Shown piece after piece: positions 25,183 to 33,188 of a stretch of 64,000 nucleotides of DNA; the first letter of the stretch is position 1; the number at the start of each line of letters is the position of its first letter. Under the pieces are notes generated by a model, which worked only from the letters and a program-made list of their open reading frames with translations, ran no database searches and was not told the DNA's origin. The DNA comes from Myxococcus sp046520405 (GTDB lineage: Bacteria; Myxococcota; Myxococcia; Myxococcales; Myxococcaceae). The stretch spans positions 9,094-73,093 of the forward strand of contig JBKGHI010000012.1 of the NCBI GenBank assembly GCA_046520405.1. The letters are read 5' to 3'. A program made the translations under genes and the position numbers.

Positions 25183-26634
25183 ATGGACACCTATGACATC
25201 GTGGTGGCGGGCAACGGCGCGCTGGGCCTGGCGACCGCGCGCGCCTTGACGCTGGTGGACCCCCGCCTGCGCATCGCCTTGGTCGGTCCCGTGAGCCGTC
25301 CCGCCGGTGCCTCACCCGCCGCGGGGGCGATGCTCGGTTGCTACGGGGAAGTGACGGCGCCCTTGCTGCGGACCGCGCCGGGCCGCGCCAGGCACGCCAA
25401 GGGTGTGCTCGCCGCGCGCCTCTGGCCCTCCTGGCTGGAGCAGCTCAACAGCGAGCTTCCCGAGGACGCGCGGGTGCAGGTGCGCCCCGGCACCATCGTC
25501 TTCAGCAACGCCAAGTCCGGCACGATTGAGGATGAGAACTTCATCGCCATCCAGCAGGCGGTGAAGGACGAGGACGAGCCCCACGAGCTGCTGGACCCCA
25601 ACCAGGTGCCGGGCCTGAACCCCGCGGAGGACTGCCGTCCCAAGCACGCGCTGTTCCTGCCCCGCGAGGGCTCGGTGGACGCCAGCCGCCTGCTGCGCGC
25701 GCTCACCCTGTCCCTGGAGCAGTCACCGAAGGTGAGCGTGGTGGACGGGGCCGTCAAGGCGCTGGACGTCCAGGGCGGCCGCGTGACGGGCGTGCGGCTG
25801 GAGGATGGCCGCGCGCTGGCCGCCGCGCAGGTGGTGCTGGCCATGGGCGTGGGGACGCAGGCCGTCCTCGACGAGCTTCCAGAGCTGGCGCGGCGCATCC
25901 CCCGCATCTTCAGCGGCGGCGGGACGTCGCTGCTGCTCCAGGTGCCCAAGCCGGCGCTCGAGCACGTGGTGCGCACGCCGAACCGCGCGTTCGCCTGTGG
26001 CCTCCACGGCATGCCGCGCGAGGGTGGCCAGCTCTACTTCGGCGCGACGAACATCCTGATGGCGCGGCCGATGCTGCGCACCACGCCGGCGGACATGTAC
26101 TTCCTGCTGGAGTGCGTCCTGGAGCAGATTGACCAGGACCTCTGCGCCGCGCAGCTCGTCGCCTGGCAGGCGGGGAACCGGCCCGTCACCGTGGACACGT
26201 GCCCGCTCATCGGGCCGACGTCCGTGGACGGCCTGTGGCTGCTCACGGGGACGTACCGGGACGGGTTGTTCCTCTCCCCGCTGCTGGGCCAGCACCTGGC
26301 GCGGCGGATGTCCGGACAGAGTGGCCTGGTCGCCGAGGACTTCCTGCCCGAGCGCAAGCCCATCTCCCTCTACACGCTGAAGGAGGCGCGCGCGGAGGCG
26401 CTCAAGCACTACCTGGCCATGGGCTGGGAGCACGGCATCCGGCTGCCGAAGGTGGGCTGGCACCGGGCCTTCCCCCGCTTCTACCAGCAGATGCTGGACT
26501 CCCTGTACGACGCGCTGGGCGAGGAGGAGTTCGTCATGCCTCCGGAGCTGCTGGCCATCGTCGAAAGCAACCGCGCGGCGATGGTGCCCTTCTTCCGCAA
26601 CTACTACGCGGAGGTCCGCAAGGCCTGGGCGTGA
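25183..26634 (+). CDS. FAD-dependent oxidoreductase (DAO type) of the peptide operon
   Basis: 483 residues. The N-terminal dinucleotide motif is DIVVAGNGALGLATA (GxGxxG), and the body fits the D-amino-acid oxidase/glycine oxidase fold (RPAGASPAAGAMLG, GSVDASRLLRAL, then a C-terminal TGTYRDGLFLSPLLG FAD loop). These enzymes oxidise C-N bonds of amino acids or amines. It follows the peptide gene by 118 bases with no terminator, so it is likely the fourth gene of the operon. It could oxidise the peptide or a released residue. An alternative GTG at 25108 would add 25 residues without fold; the ATG at 25183 opens directly at the Rossmann motif. Confidence 0.75.
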   Translation: MDTYDIVVAGNGALGLATARALTLVDPRLRIALVGPVSRPAGASPAAGAMLGCYGEVTAPLLRTAPGRARHAKGVLAARLWPSWLEQLNSELPEDARVQVRPGTIVFSNAKSGTIEDENFIAIQQAVKDEDEPHELLDPNQVPGLNPAEDCRPKHALFLPREGSVDASRLLRALTLSLEQSPKVSVVDGAVKALDVQGGRVTGVRLEDGRALAAAQVVLAMGVGTQAVLDELPELARRIPRIFSGGGTSLLLQVPKPALEHVVRTPNRAFACGLHGMPREGGQLYFGATNILMARPMLRTTPADMYFLLECVLEQIDQDLCAAQLVAWQAGNRPVTVDTCPLIGPTSVDGLWLLTGTYRDGLFLSPLLGQHLARRMSGQSGLVAEDFLPERKPISLYTLKEARAEALKHYLAMGWEHGIRLPKVGWHRAFPRFYQQMLDSLYDALGEEEFVMPPELLAIVESNRAAMVPFFRNYYAEVRKAWA

Positions 26635-26656
26635 CGCGGGCCCAGGCCCGGGGCGC

Positions 26657-27139
26657 TCAGCGGCTCTCCGCCACCGCCCGGTTCTGCCGGGCCGTGACGG
26701 CCTCAATCACCTTGGCCGGAGGAACGACGCCCTCGCGCCCGAGCAGCACCGCGGTGGACTCGCCCTCCGCCACCACCTTCCCTCGCGAGAGGAACTGGTG
26801 GGTGGCGTAGAAGTACTTCTCGTCCCAGCGGGTAATCGACATGGACACCGTGTACTTCTGGAACGGGCGGAGCGGCTTTTTGTAGTCCATGGTGTGGCGC
26901 ACGATGATGGGCGCCCACTTCTGCTTGAGCATGAGCGCCAGCAGGCCCGTTCGGATGAACAGGTCCACGCGGCTCAAGTCACAGACGGTGAGGAACCGTC
27001 CGTTGTTCATGTGCAGGTTCAGGTCCAGGTCATTGGGCAGGACGCGCTGCTCCAGCGTGCTCGTCAGCGCGTCCACGCGCATCTCCGGCTTCCAGAGCGA
27101 GGAGAGCATGACCCACAACATCCTGAGATAGAGATTCAT
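26657..27139 (-). CDS. Acyl-CoA thioesterase, hotdog fold (4HBT/THEM6-like)
   Basis: 160 residues of the hotdog thioesterase class: LEQRVLPNDLDLNLHMNNGRFL near the start, with the DLDLNLHMNN pattern used in substrate handling, then HTMDYKKPLRPFQKYTV. These hydrolyse acyl-CoA or acyl-carrier thioesters. It is the last gene of a minus-strand lipid operon and converges with the oxidoreductase across 22 bases. Its start lies 110 bases inside the end of the upstream hydrolase frame. The MNLYLRMLW start is normal for the family, so the overlap probably comes from a 3' extension of the hydrolase. Confidence 0.83.
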   Translation of the reverse strand: MNLYLRMLWVMLSSLWKPEMRVDALTSTLEQRVLPNDLDLNLHMNNGRFLTVCDLSRVDLFIRTGLLALMLKQKWAPIIVRHTMDYKKPLRPFQKYTVSMSITRWDEKYFYATHQFLSRGKVVAEGESTAVLLGREGVVPPAKVIEAVTARQNRAVAESR

Positions 27140-28106
27140 GTGCTTCGGACGGCTCCTGCAGGAAGAACGAGATGAGTCGGGCCGGCGGGTAGTAACCCAG
27201 CCCGGAGGAATGCTGATACATGAAACCCAGGTGCCCGCCATGCGGCGTCAGCTCCAGCCGCACGTGCTCGCGCAGCCCGCGTGCGTCAGGGAGCGTGTCC
27301 CGGGCGACGAGCGGGTCATCCTCGGCGTTGAGCACGAGGAAGGGCACTTCGATGCCCGACAGGAACTGCTGGCTGCTGCACCGCGCGTAGTAGTCCGCCG
27401 CGTCCTGGAAGCCATGCAGGGGCGCGGTGAAGACCTCGTCGAAGGCCTGGATGCTGCGCATCGTGTTCAGCGCCTCCATGCGTGAGGCGAACTCCGGCAG
27501 GTGGGCCTTGAGCCGCGCGACGCGCTTGTACGAGTTCAGCACGCGCAGTTGGTAGAGCTGGTTGATGCCCTCGCAGGCCCGGCGGGCGGTGCTGGCCAGG
27601 GAGAACGTCAGGGACACCGCCGCCGCGGCGGACAGGTGGCTGCCGTGCCCCGTCTCCGCCAGGTAGCGAATCAACATGCTGCCGCCCAGGGAGAAGCCCA
27701 CACCGTAGAGGGGCGTGTGGGGCTCCTGCTCCCGGACGAAGCCCACCAGCCAGGCCAGGTGGTCGGTGAAACCCGCGTGATAGAAGGGGGCCACCCGGTT
27801 GGGCACCGCGCCGCCCCGGTGGCACAACACCGCCGCGCGCAGGCCGCGCTGGGACAGCTCCGACAGCAGGCTGCGGACGTAGGTGGAGTCCTGCGTGCCC
27901 TGCATGCCGGGCAGCAGGATGAACAAGGGCCCTGGCCGGGTCCGGTTCATCCAGTACACGTCCACGAAGTCACCGCCCGCCAGCTCGTGGCGGATGTGCT
28001 CGGTGAGCACGTCGTGACGGCGCCGGTCCAGATGCGGGACGACCGTCTGGACGTGGGAGAAGCGCAGCCACCAGGGGACGTGGAAGGCGCTCGCGTGCTC
28101 AGCCAT
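27030..28106 (-). CDS. YheT-like alpha/beta hydrolase with an extended C-terminus
   Basis: 358 residues of the YheT/ABHD alpha/beta hydrolase family: FVDVYWMN, LFILLPGMQGTQDSTYVRSL, the nucleophile elbow GVGFSLGGSML with Ser, then FLVLNAEDDPLV with Asp and TPHGGHLGFM with His. The family usually ends soon after PARLISFFLQEP. Here a low-complexity tail of about 40 residues (GDARGRADEHAGAARPAQ) runs antisense-free over the thioesterase start in another frame. A single base inserted after GAGCCGTCC would restore a TGA there. Its ATG overlaps the preceding fatty-acid hydroxylase gene by eight bases. Confidence 0.82.
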   Translation of the reverse strand: MAEHASAFHVPWWLRFSHVQTVVPHLDRRRHDVLTEHIRHELAGGDFVDVYWMNRTRPGPLFILLPGMQGTQDSTYVRSLLSELSQRGLRAAVLCHRGGAVPNRVAPFYHAGFTDHLAWLVGFVREQEPHTPLYGVGFSLGGSMLIRYLAETGHGSHLSAAAAVSLTFSLASTARRACEGINQLYQLRVLNSYKRVARLKAHLPEFASRMEALNTMRSIQAFDEVFTAPLHGFQDAADYYARCSSQQFLSGIEVPFLVLNAEDDPLVARDTLPDARGLREHVRLELTPHGGHLGFMYQHSSGLGYYPPARLISFFLQEPSEAHESLSQDVVGHALLALEAGDARGRADEHAGAARPAQ

Positions 28107-28821
28107 GGACGGTCCGCGACGGGGCTTCTTCCGGCAGGGGCATGCCCACCTCGGCCATGACGGCCAGGTCCTTCTCCGTCAGCACGCGGGTGCGCCGCCG
28201 CACGATGTCCGCCCCCAGCACCAGGTTGAAGTTGGACACGCCGCCATAGCGGTGGTGCAGGAAGTGGTTGCGGTAGACGGCGCGCATGTAGCGGGTCCGC
28301 AGCAGCCACGCCAGCCACCGGGGCGCCGTGCGTTGTCCTTCCTCGAAGGGCATGTGCAGGTAGGGGTGGACGAAGTGGCTCATGAAGGGCGGCAGCAGCA
28401 GCGTCACGCAGCCGGCCAGGAAGGCGATGGGCTTGAGCGTGAAGTAGAACACCGGGAAGAAGATGACCAGCGGGGCCACGAAGACGAAGGCGCCCTCGCC
28501 GTGCAGCCGGGTGGCGAAGGCGCCGTTGATGATGGTCCGGCCGTGCTTGCCCCGCTGGAGCAGCTCCTCGGTGAGCTTCTGCTTCTCCTCCTCGCTCCGG
28601 AACTGCGTCACGTGGTTGCTCCGAAACGTCCGCACGTGGTGGATGGTGTGGTGGGAGAAGTGCGTGTTGAGCATCGGCCGGAACAGCCGCGGCGCGCGGT
28701 TCCAGAAGCGCACCGCCTTCGGGCGCGCGTCGGACACGTACTCGTGCATGAAGGACTCGACGTACGAGGAGATGACGTACCCCAGCACGAGTCCGAGGAG
28801 GACATGGACGTAATCAGGCAT
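28099..28821 (-). CDS. Fatty acid hydroxylase-like membrane protein
   Basis: 240 residues with three or four membrane segments and His clusters of the fatty-acid hydroxylase/sterol desaturase superfamily: HFSHHTIHHV, HFVHPYLHMPF and NHFLHHRYGGVSN. Such clusters bind two irons and oxidise acyl chains or carotenoids. The arrangement HxxHH ... HxxHH is complete. It starts three bases before the end of the desaturase gene region and overlaps the hydrolase, placing it in the middle of a four-gene lipid operon. The exact substrate is unknown. Confidence 0.83.
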   Translation of the reverse strand: MPDYVHVLLGLVLGYVISSYVESFMHEYVSDARPKAVRFWNRAPRLFRPMLNTHFSHHTIHHVRTFRSNHVTQFRSEEEKQKLTEELLQRGKHGRTIINGAFATRLHGEGAFVFVAPLVIFFPVFYFTLKPIAFLAGCVTLLLPPFMSHFVHPYLHMPFEEGQRTAPRWLAWLLRTRYMRAVYRNHFLHHRYGGVSNFNLVLGADIVRRRTRVLTEKDLAVMAEVGMPLPEEAPSRTVHG

Positions 28822-28823
28822 TT

Positions 28824-29912
28824 TCAGCGTTCCTCACCGGAGAAGGTCAGCAGCCGGCCCAGCTGACCGGTCGGCTCGATGGAGGGCGGGGCGGCCAGGG
28901 GTGGCCTGGCATGGCCCGCGTGGACAGGGGGAAAGCCCGTCATCCTGCCGGTGGCCTCGTCGTACACCTTGAGGCGGAAGGCGCGCACCGAGTCGCGCAG
29001 GCCCAGCTTCACGCCTTCTCCGGCCAGGCCGTGCTGCTCCATGTAGCCGCGCAGCAGGTAGTTGGGAATCTGGGGCTTCAGGTGATGGACGTGGTGCAGG
29101 TTGATGGCGCCAAAGAGCCATTCGAACGCGCGCGGCAGCACCAGGTGACTGCTGCCCTGGAGCGCCGAACCCTTCAGGGACCACTGCGCGCGGGGAACCC
29201 AGTAGGGCCGCTCCACCTGATGCTGCACATAGAAGAGCCAGATGCCCAGGCCCGCCGCCACCTGGGTGATGAGCAGGTGCACCACCAGCCACCGGGGCCA
29301 GTCGCCCAGGCCCAGGAACGCGAGGTGTACGGCCAGCAACCCCAGGTTCGTCACCAGGATGGAGCGGCGCTCGGGCCTGCGCTCCTTGGCGACGATGCCC
29401 GGCATGCGGAAGCGCAGCATGAACTGGAAGATGGGCCCCACGCCCAGGAGGACCGCGGGGTGCCGGTACAGCCGGTAGCGCAGGCGCTCGGAGGGTTTGA
29501 GCCCCAGGTATTCCTTGGCCGTCATCGTCACGATGTCGCCCACGCCGCGCCGGTCCAGGTCCCCGCTGGTGCTGTGGTGGACCAGGTGCATGGCCCGCCA
29601 GTACGCGTGTGGCGCCAGCGTCAGCAGGCCCAACGCCAGGCCCACCCGGTCATTCGTCAGGGGGCGTTGAAACAAGGAACGGTGAGCACAGTCGTGCTGG
29701 AGGATGAAGACGCGCACCAGCACGACGCCCGCGAGCACCGCCAGCGCCACGCCTCCCACCACGGATTCGGCGAGGCAGACATAGCTCGCCCCCGCGAGCA
29801 GGACATAGGCGCTCACACACCCCACGAGCTGGACCACGCTCCGCTGGGTGCGCGCCCGCCAATCCAGGGGCTGGGCGGGAGAATCGCTAACGGTGGATGA
29901 ATCAGATGGCAT
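28824..29912 (-). CDS. Fatty acid desaturase
   Basis: About 362 residues with membrane segments and the three His boxes of acyl-lipid desaturases: HDCAHRSLF, HLVHHSTSG and, near the C-terminus, HHVHHLKP. These carry a di-iron centre that inserts a double bond into an acyl chain. It is the first gene of the operon desaturase-hydroxylase-hydrolase-thioesterase, a coherent set for making and releasing a modified fatty acid. The frame is open to 29996. The ATG at 29912 is chosen because the sequence upstream of it is not membrane-like, but 29972 is also possible. A perfect inverted repeat lies just upstream. Confidence 0.85.
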   Translation of the reverse strand: MPSDSSTVSDSPAQPLDWRARTQRSVVQLVGCVSAYVLLAGASYVCLAESVVGGVALAVLAGVVLVRVFILQHDCAHRSLFQRPLTNDRVGLALGLLTLAPHAYWRAMHLVHHSTSGDLDRRGVGDIVTMTAKEYLGLKPSERLRYRLYRHPAVLLGVGPIFQFMLRFRMPGIVAKERRPERRSILVTNLGLLAVHLAFLGLGDWPRWLVVHLLITQVAAGLGIWLFYVQHQVERPYWVPRAQWSLKGSALQGSSHLVLPRAFEWLFGAINLHHVHHLKPQIPNYLLRGYMEQHGLAGEGVKLGLRDSVRAFRLKVYDEATGRMTGFPPVHAGHARPPLAAPPSIEPTGQLGRLLTFSGEER

Positions 29913-29980
29913 AACCGACCCAAGTCCCCCAGACCTCCCCCAAGGGTTGGTCAATCTGAGGATTTCCGACATAACGCGCG

Positions 29981-29996
29981 TTGATTCCTGAATCAA
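29981..29996. promoter_or_regulatory. Candidate operator of the lipid operon
   Basis: TTGATTC (29981-29987) and GAATCAA (29990-29996) form a perfect seven-base inverted repeat with a two-base spacer. It lies 69 bases before the chosen desaturase start. Its size suits a TetR- or FadR-like dimer, as is common for fatty-acid desaturation genes. No cognate regulator gene is adjacent. Confidence 0.45.
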
Positions 29997-30214
29997 GAAT
30001 CTCCGGGGTGGGGGGCGCTTGACGAAAGGCGTTCGTGTCCGAAGCCATTTCCTGTCAGGAATCAGACATTGCGTGGCGTGCCCGGGCGCATGGGGATTGC
30101 GCCCGTTGGGGCAGGGCCATGGCCAGTGTCAGACGTGAGGCGGAGCCCCGGGGCAATGGCCGCGATATGTGGGCGTCACGACCTTGCGCCTCCCCCGTAG
30201 CCCTGGAGGTCGTC

Positions 30215-30787
30215 ATGATGCAGTCCCTCGCACGTTTCGCTCCCAAGTCCCTGGGTCGCCTTGCCTTCGCGCTGGCGTGCCTCGTTGCCCCCGGCGCGGC
30301 GCTGGCTGAAGGACAGGCGCCGCGGGAACTTCAGGCTGGCTTCACGCTGGTGGAGTGTCTGCTCGGAAGTCAGAACCAGCATTACACGCCGCCCATCAAC
30401 CTGGCGTCCCTGCAGGTGTATGTCACGGGCACGGGCCAGTACTCGTCCTGCATCGACCTGATGGACCCGGCCATCAACTACGGCGACTTTTCCGTCGAAG
30501 GCCTGGGGATGGCGAGCTGTCTCCTCGCCAGCATCCCCAGCCAGAACGTCGTCACCTGGAACGACGGCACCCAGAGCGTCATCGAGTTCGTGGGGGGCGT
30601 GGACGTGAAGCCGCTGGGCCAGTCCGTGGTGACGACGCTGGGCCGGGTCAGCAGCGGGCGCTATGCGAACGCGCTGGCCATCAAGACCATCGTCCTGACG
30701 AACATCCCCGGCATTCCCCAGTGCCTGTCGTCGGGCGTCGAGTTCTCCAGCGGTCCCGTGTCGCTGACCCTGCTTCGTCTGTTCTGA
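30215..30787 (+). CDS. Secreted hypothetical protein
   Basis: 190 residues with a clean signal peptide (FALACLVAPGAALAEG) and GGAGG before ATG. The mature part is beta-rich with four Cys (VECLLGSQNQ, YSSCIDLMD, MASCLLAS, IPQCLSSGVEF), probably two disulphides, and ends in LLRLF. No family is recognised. A second ATG directly follows the first, so the start could be 30218. Gene context gives no clue: the divergent desaturase lies about 300 bases upstream and the downstream region is a decayed gene. Confidence 0.65.
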   Translation: MMQSLARFAPKSLGRLAFALACLVAPGAALAEGQAPRELQAGFTLVECLLGSQNQHYTPPINLASLQVYVTGTGQYSSCIDLMDPAINYGDFSVEGLGMASCLLASIPSQNVVTWNDGTQSVIEFVGGVDVKPLGQSVVTTLGRVSSGRYANALAIKTIVLTNIPGIPQCLSSGVEFSSGPVSLTLLRLF

Positions 30788-31011
30788 GCCGCGGCCGCTG
30801 TTGAATGTAAGGGTTTGGCGGTGTGAATCGGGCTCGGGACCTTCAGGGGGCCGGGCCAGATGTCGAGGTGCTGGGCCGGGGACGGGGGCGCTTGGTTCTG
30901 GAACGCGCCGCGTTTCAGTGGAACGCACGGGCCAGGGCATGAAGAGGCCCTTTGGACGTGTGCTCAGGGGGGCGTCCGGGGCTGATGGGGAAGGGCATGT
31001 GCGTTGCGGAA

Positions 31012-31736
31012 ATGCACGGTGCCTCGGTGCGGAAGCACCTTTTCCCGGAGCCTGTCTTGATTCGTCACGTCCTGGTGCGTGGTGGGTTGTGCTGCGTCCT
31101 CATGTCCTCCGCCGAAGTGTCCGCGCAGTCGGGGACGAAGCTCAAGGCCCGAAGTCTGGACCCAGCGCCTCCCAGCGGCCGTCAGTTCACGCCGCCCTGG
31201 TACAACGTCAGTCCCGACATCCAGCCGGACTTCGTGTTCCAGCAGAGCGGCGCCATTGGCTTCGACCCCTTCGTCAATGACTTCGCCTGGAACACCTTCA
31301 TCGCGTTGAACTGGCCCGCGAGCAGCCGTGTCCGGGGCGTTCCGGACCGCGCGAACGTCATTGGAGGCATCGCGTCGCGAAGCGGGGAGGGCGGTGGCGA
31401 CGGCAAACCCGCTGGTCTGGTACGAGGTGAAGGTCAACGAGCCCTACTTCGACTTCGTGGTGAACAACGGGTACTACGACAGCCGCAAGCAGCCGAAGAC
31501 AGGCATCGGCTTCCCCGCGGGAGTCAACGACGCGAAGGGAATCGGCGCCATCCGGGTGAAGGCGGCCTGGAAGGTGCTTGGCGATGCCAAGAGCCGCTTC
31601 CCCGATGACCCGAAGCGCTGCTACGCGGTGGACGCGCTCGTGTTCGATGCGCTCACTGAAGAAGGCTTGGCCGCATGCCACCCAGAGCGCCAAGGCCATC
31701 GTCAATCAGGCACTTCAGTTGGAGGCGGTGCGTTAG
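31012..31736 (+). pseudogene. Decayed secreted protein gene (three frames)
   Basis: Three frames together give parts of one exported protein. Frame one runs from about 31012 with a signal-like stretch and FDPFVNDFAWNTFIALNWPA, then RGVPDRANVIGG. The reading moves to a second frame by about 31400: NPLVWYEVKVNEPYFDFVV, then GFPAGVNDAKGIGAIRVKAAWKVLG. A third frame, after about 31660, gives KKAWPHATQSAKAIVNQALQ and a stop at 31734. The NDFAWNTFIALNWP and IRVKAAWKVL patterns are familiar from myxobacterial proteins of unknown function. Two frameshifts mean the gene is dead unless the sequence is faulty. Bases 31737-31965 hold no gene I can support. Confidence 0.55.
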
Positions 31737-31965
31737 GCGCTGAACCGGCGCTTGGGCCATCCGGGATGGCGGCCCTGATTGGCTCGACCGCGGTCGGCTG
31801 CGCGACACCGAAGGGCGGTGGGGGGCCATTTCCTCACGGGCCGTGTTCACAAGACGATGGCTGTGCGCGTCATTGAACCTGGGGACGGCGTTCCCGGGGC
31901 TGACCGCCTGCTACCTCTGGCTCGCGAACAGCCGCTCCGCCCACCGCCTTCCTGGAAACGCACTC

Positions 31966-32889
31966 ATGGGAAATCAAAGCGCACGCGCCCTGGAGGAATA
32001 CACCGCGCTTCTGGGGTTGCAGCAGACGCAGCCCCTGAGTGCCGAGCAGCAACAGCGCCTCGAATTGCTCCGAGACGTCCTCTTGGAGCTGGGGGCGCTC
32101 CCGGAGGAAGGGAGCGCCCTTCCTGTCCGGCCAGCGAGGGTGGAGGCCGTGCTCGACCTCTCATTCGCCACCCAGGATGAGGTGGTGCGCGCGTACAGCA
32201 AGAACATTGGCGCCGGGGGACTGGCCATCCGCACCTCACGCGCGCTACCGGTAGGCAGCCTGCTCCAGTTGCGAATCACGCTGCCGGATGCTCCCGAGCT
32301 CCTCGTCGCCCAGGGGCAGGTCGTCTGGGTTCGGGAGGAGGAGATGGGCGTGGCCTTCACTCAACTTCCAGCCGATGGCGAGCGAAGGCTGAAGGAGCTG
32401 CTGGTGAAGGACGCCTCGTTGCTCAAGCGCGTTCGAAACGTGCTGCGCTCGGACGTACGGGAGTTGCTGACGTCTGACGTCCGCGAGCTTGGCAACATCC
32501 CTGCTGCTGCTCCCAAGGCGGCGGAGGCCGTGGAGGTGGATACGCGACCCCTTGTCCTGGTGCGGCTCTCGGACGCGCGGCTGATGACGCTCGTGTCGGA
32601 GTTGTTCTCGCAGAAGGGCATCCGTGTGGCGACGGAGCCTGACACGCCCGTGCCGCTTGTCGTCGTCGACGCAGGCTCGGCCCTGGACGTCCTCACGTCC
32701 GCGGCCCGCATCGGCACGCGCATCGTCATGGTGAACGTGAGCGGGCCGGACTCGCTGGTGGGCCGGCTCTCCCATCTGAATCCCGCGGCGTACGTGAGGC
32801 ACCCGGCCAACGCGGCCGCGGTGTTCCACGCCGTGGAGCGGTTGCTCGCCGCGTCACCAGGGCAACCGTTTCGCGGCTCAAGCAAGTGA
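31966..32889 (+). CDS. PilZ-variant protein (gmx TIGR02266 type) with receiver-like C-terminus
   Basis: 307 residues. Residues about 60-145 form the myxobacterial PilZ-like domain (YSKNIGAGGLAIRTSRALPVG, then QGQVVWVREEEMGVAFTQL). The canonical c-di-GMP motifs are degenerate: RPAR replaces RxxxR, and NIGAGG has Gly where NxSxxG needs Ser, so nucleotide binding is doubtful. Residues about 190-295 look like a response-regulator fold (PLVLVRLSDARLMTLVSELF, PLVVVDAGSAL) ending in the KxxNxx-like LNPAAYVRHP. Probably an adapter in motility or polarity signalling. Confidence 0.75.
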   Translation: MGNQSARALEEYTALLGLQQTQPLSAEQQQRLELLRDVLLELGALPEEGSALPVRPARVEAVLDLSFATQDEVVRAYSKNIGAGGLAIRTSRALPVGSLLQLRITLPDAPELLVAQGQVVWVREEEMGVAFTQLPADGERRLKELLVKDASLLKRVRNVLRSDVRELLTSDVRELGNIPAAAPKAAEAVEVDTRPLVLVRLSDARLMTLVSELFSQKGIRVATEPDTPVPLVVVDAGSALDVLTSAARIGTRIVMVNVSGPDSLVGRLSHLNPAAYVRHPANAAAVFHAVERLLAASPGQPFRGSSK

Positions 32890-33188
32890 AATGGCCCGTG
32901 GCTCGAGGGGCGGCACGGCCGCTGCCCTCGCCTGGCGCGTCAACCCCAGCGGTCCTTTCCAATCCCTTTGCACCCGCCGGTTTGATTGGGCCTGCGATGT
33001 CTTTTGACCAGTGATGAGCGTTCGCTAATCTGTTGCGGAGGTCGGCAGCTCTGCTTCGTGAATGTCCATCTCGCCCGTTGACGGCCGAAGCGCCGCTTCA
33101 CCCATCTGCGTGAAACGGTATTCACCAGGTCCCGGTGCGTCCGGGCAGAGCCACTCAGACAGCGTCTGAGAGGAATTGGAGAGCCCCT

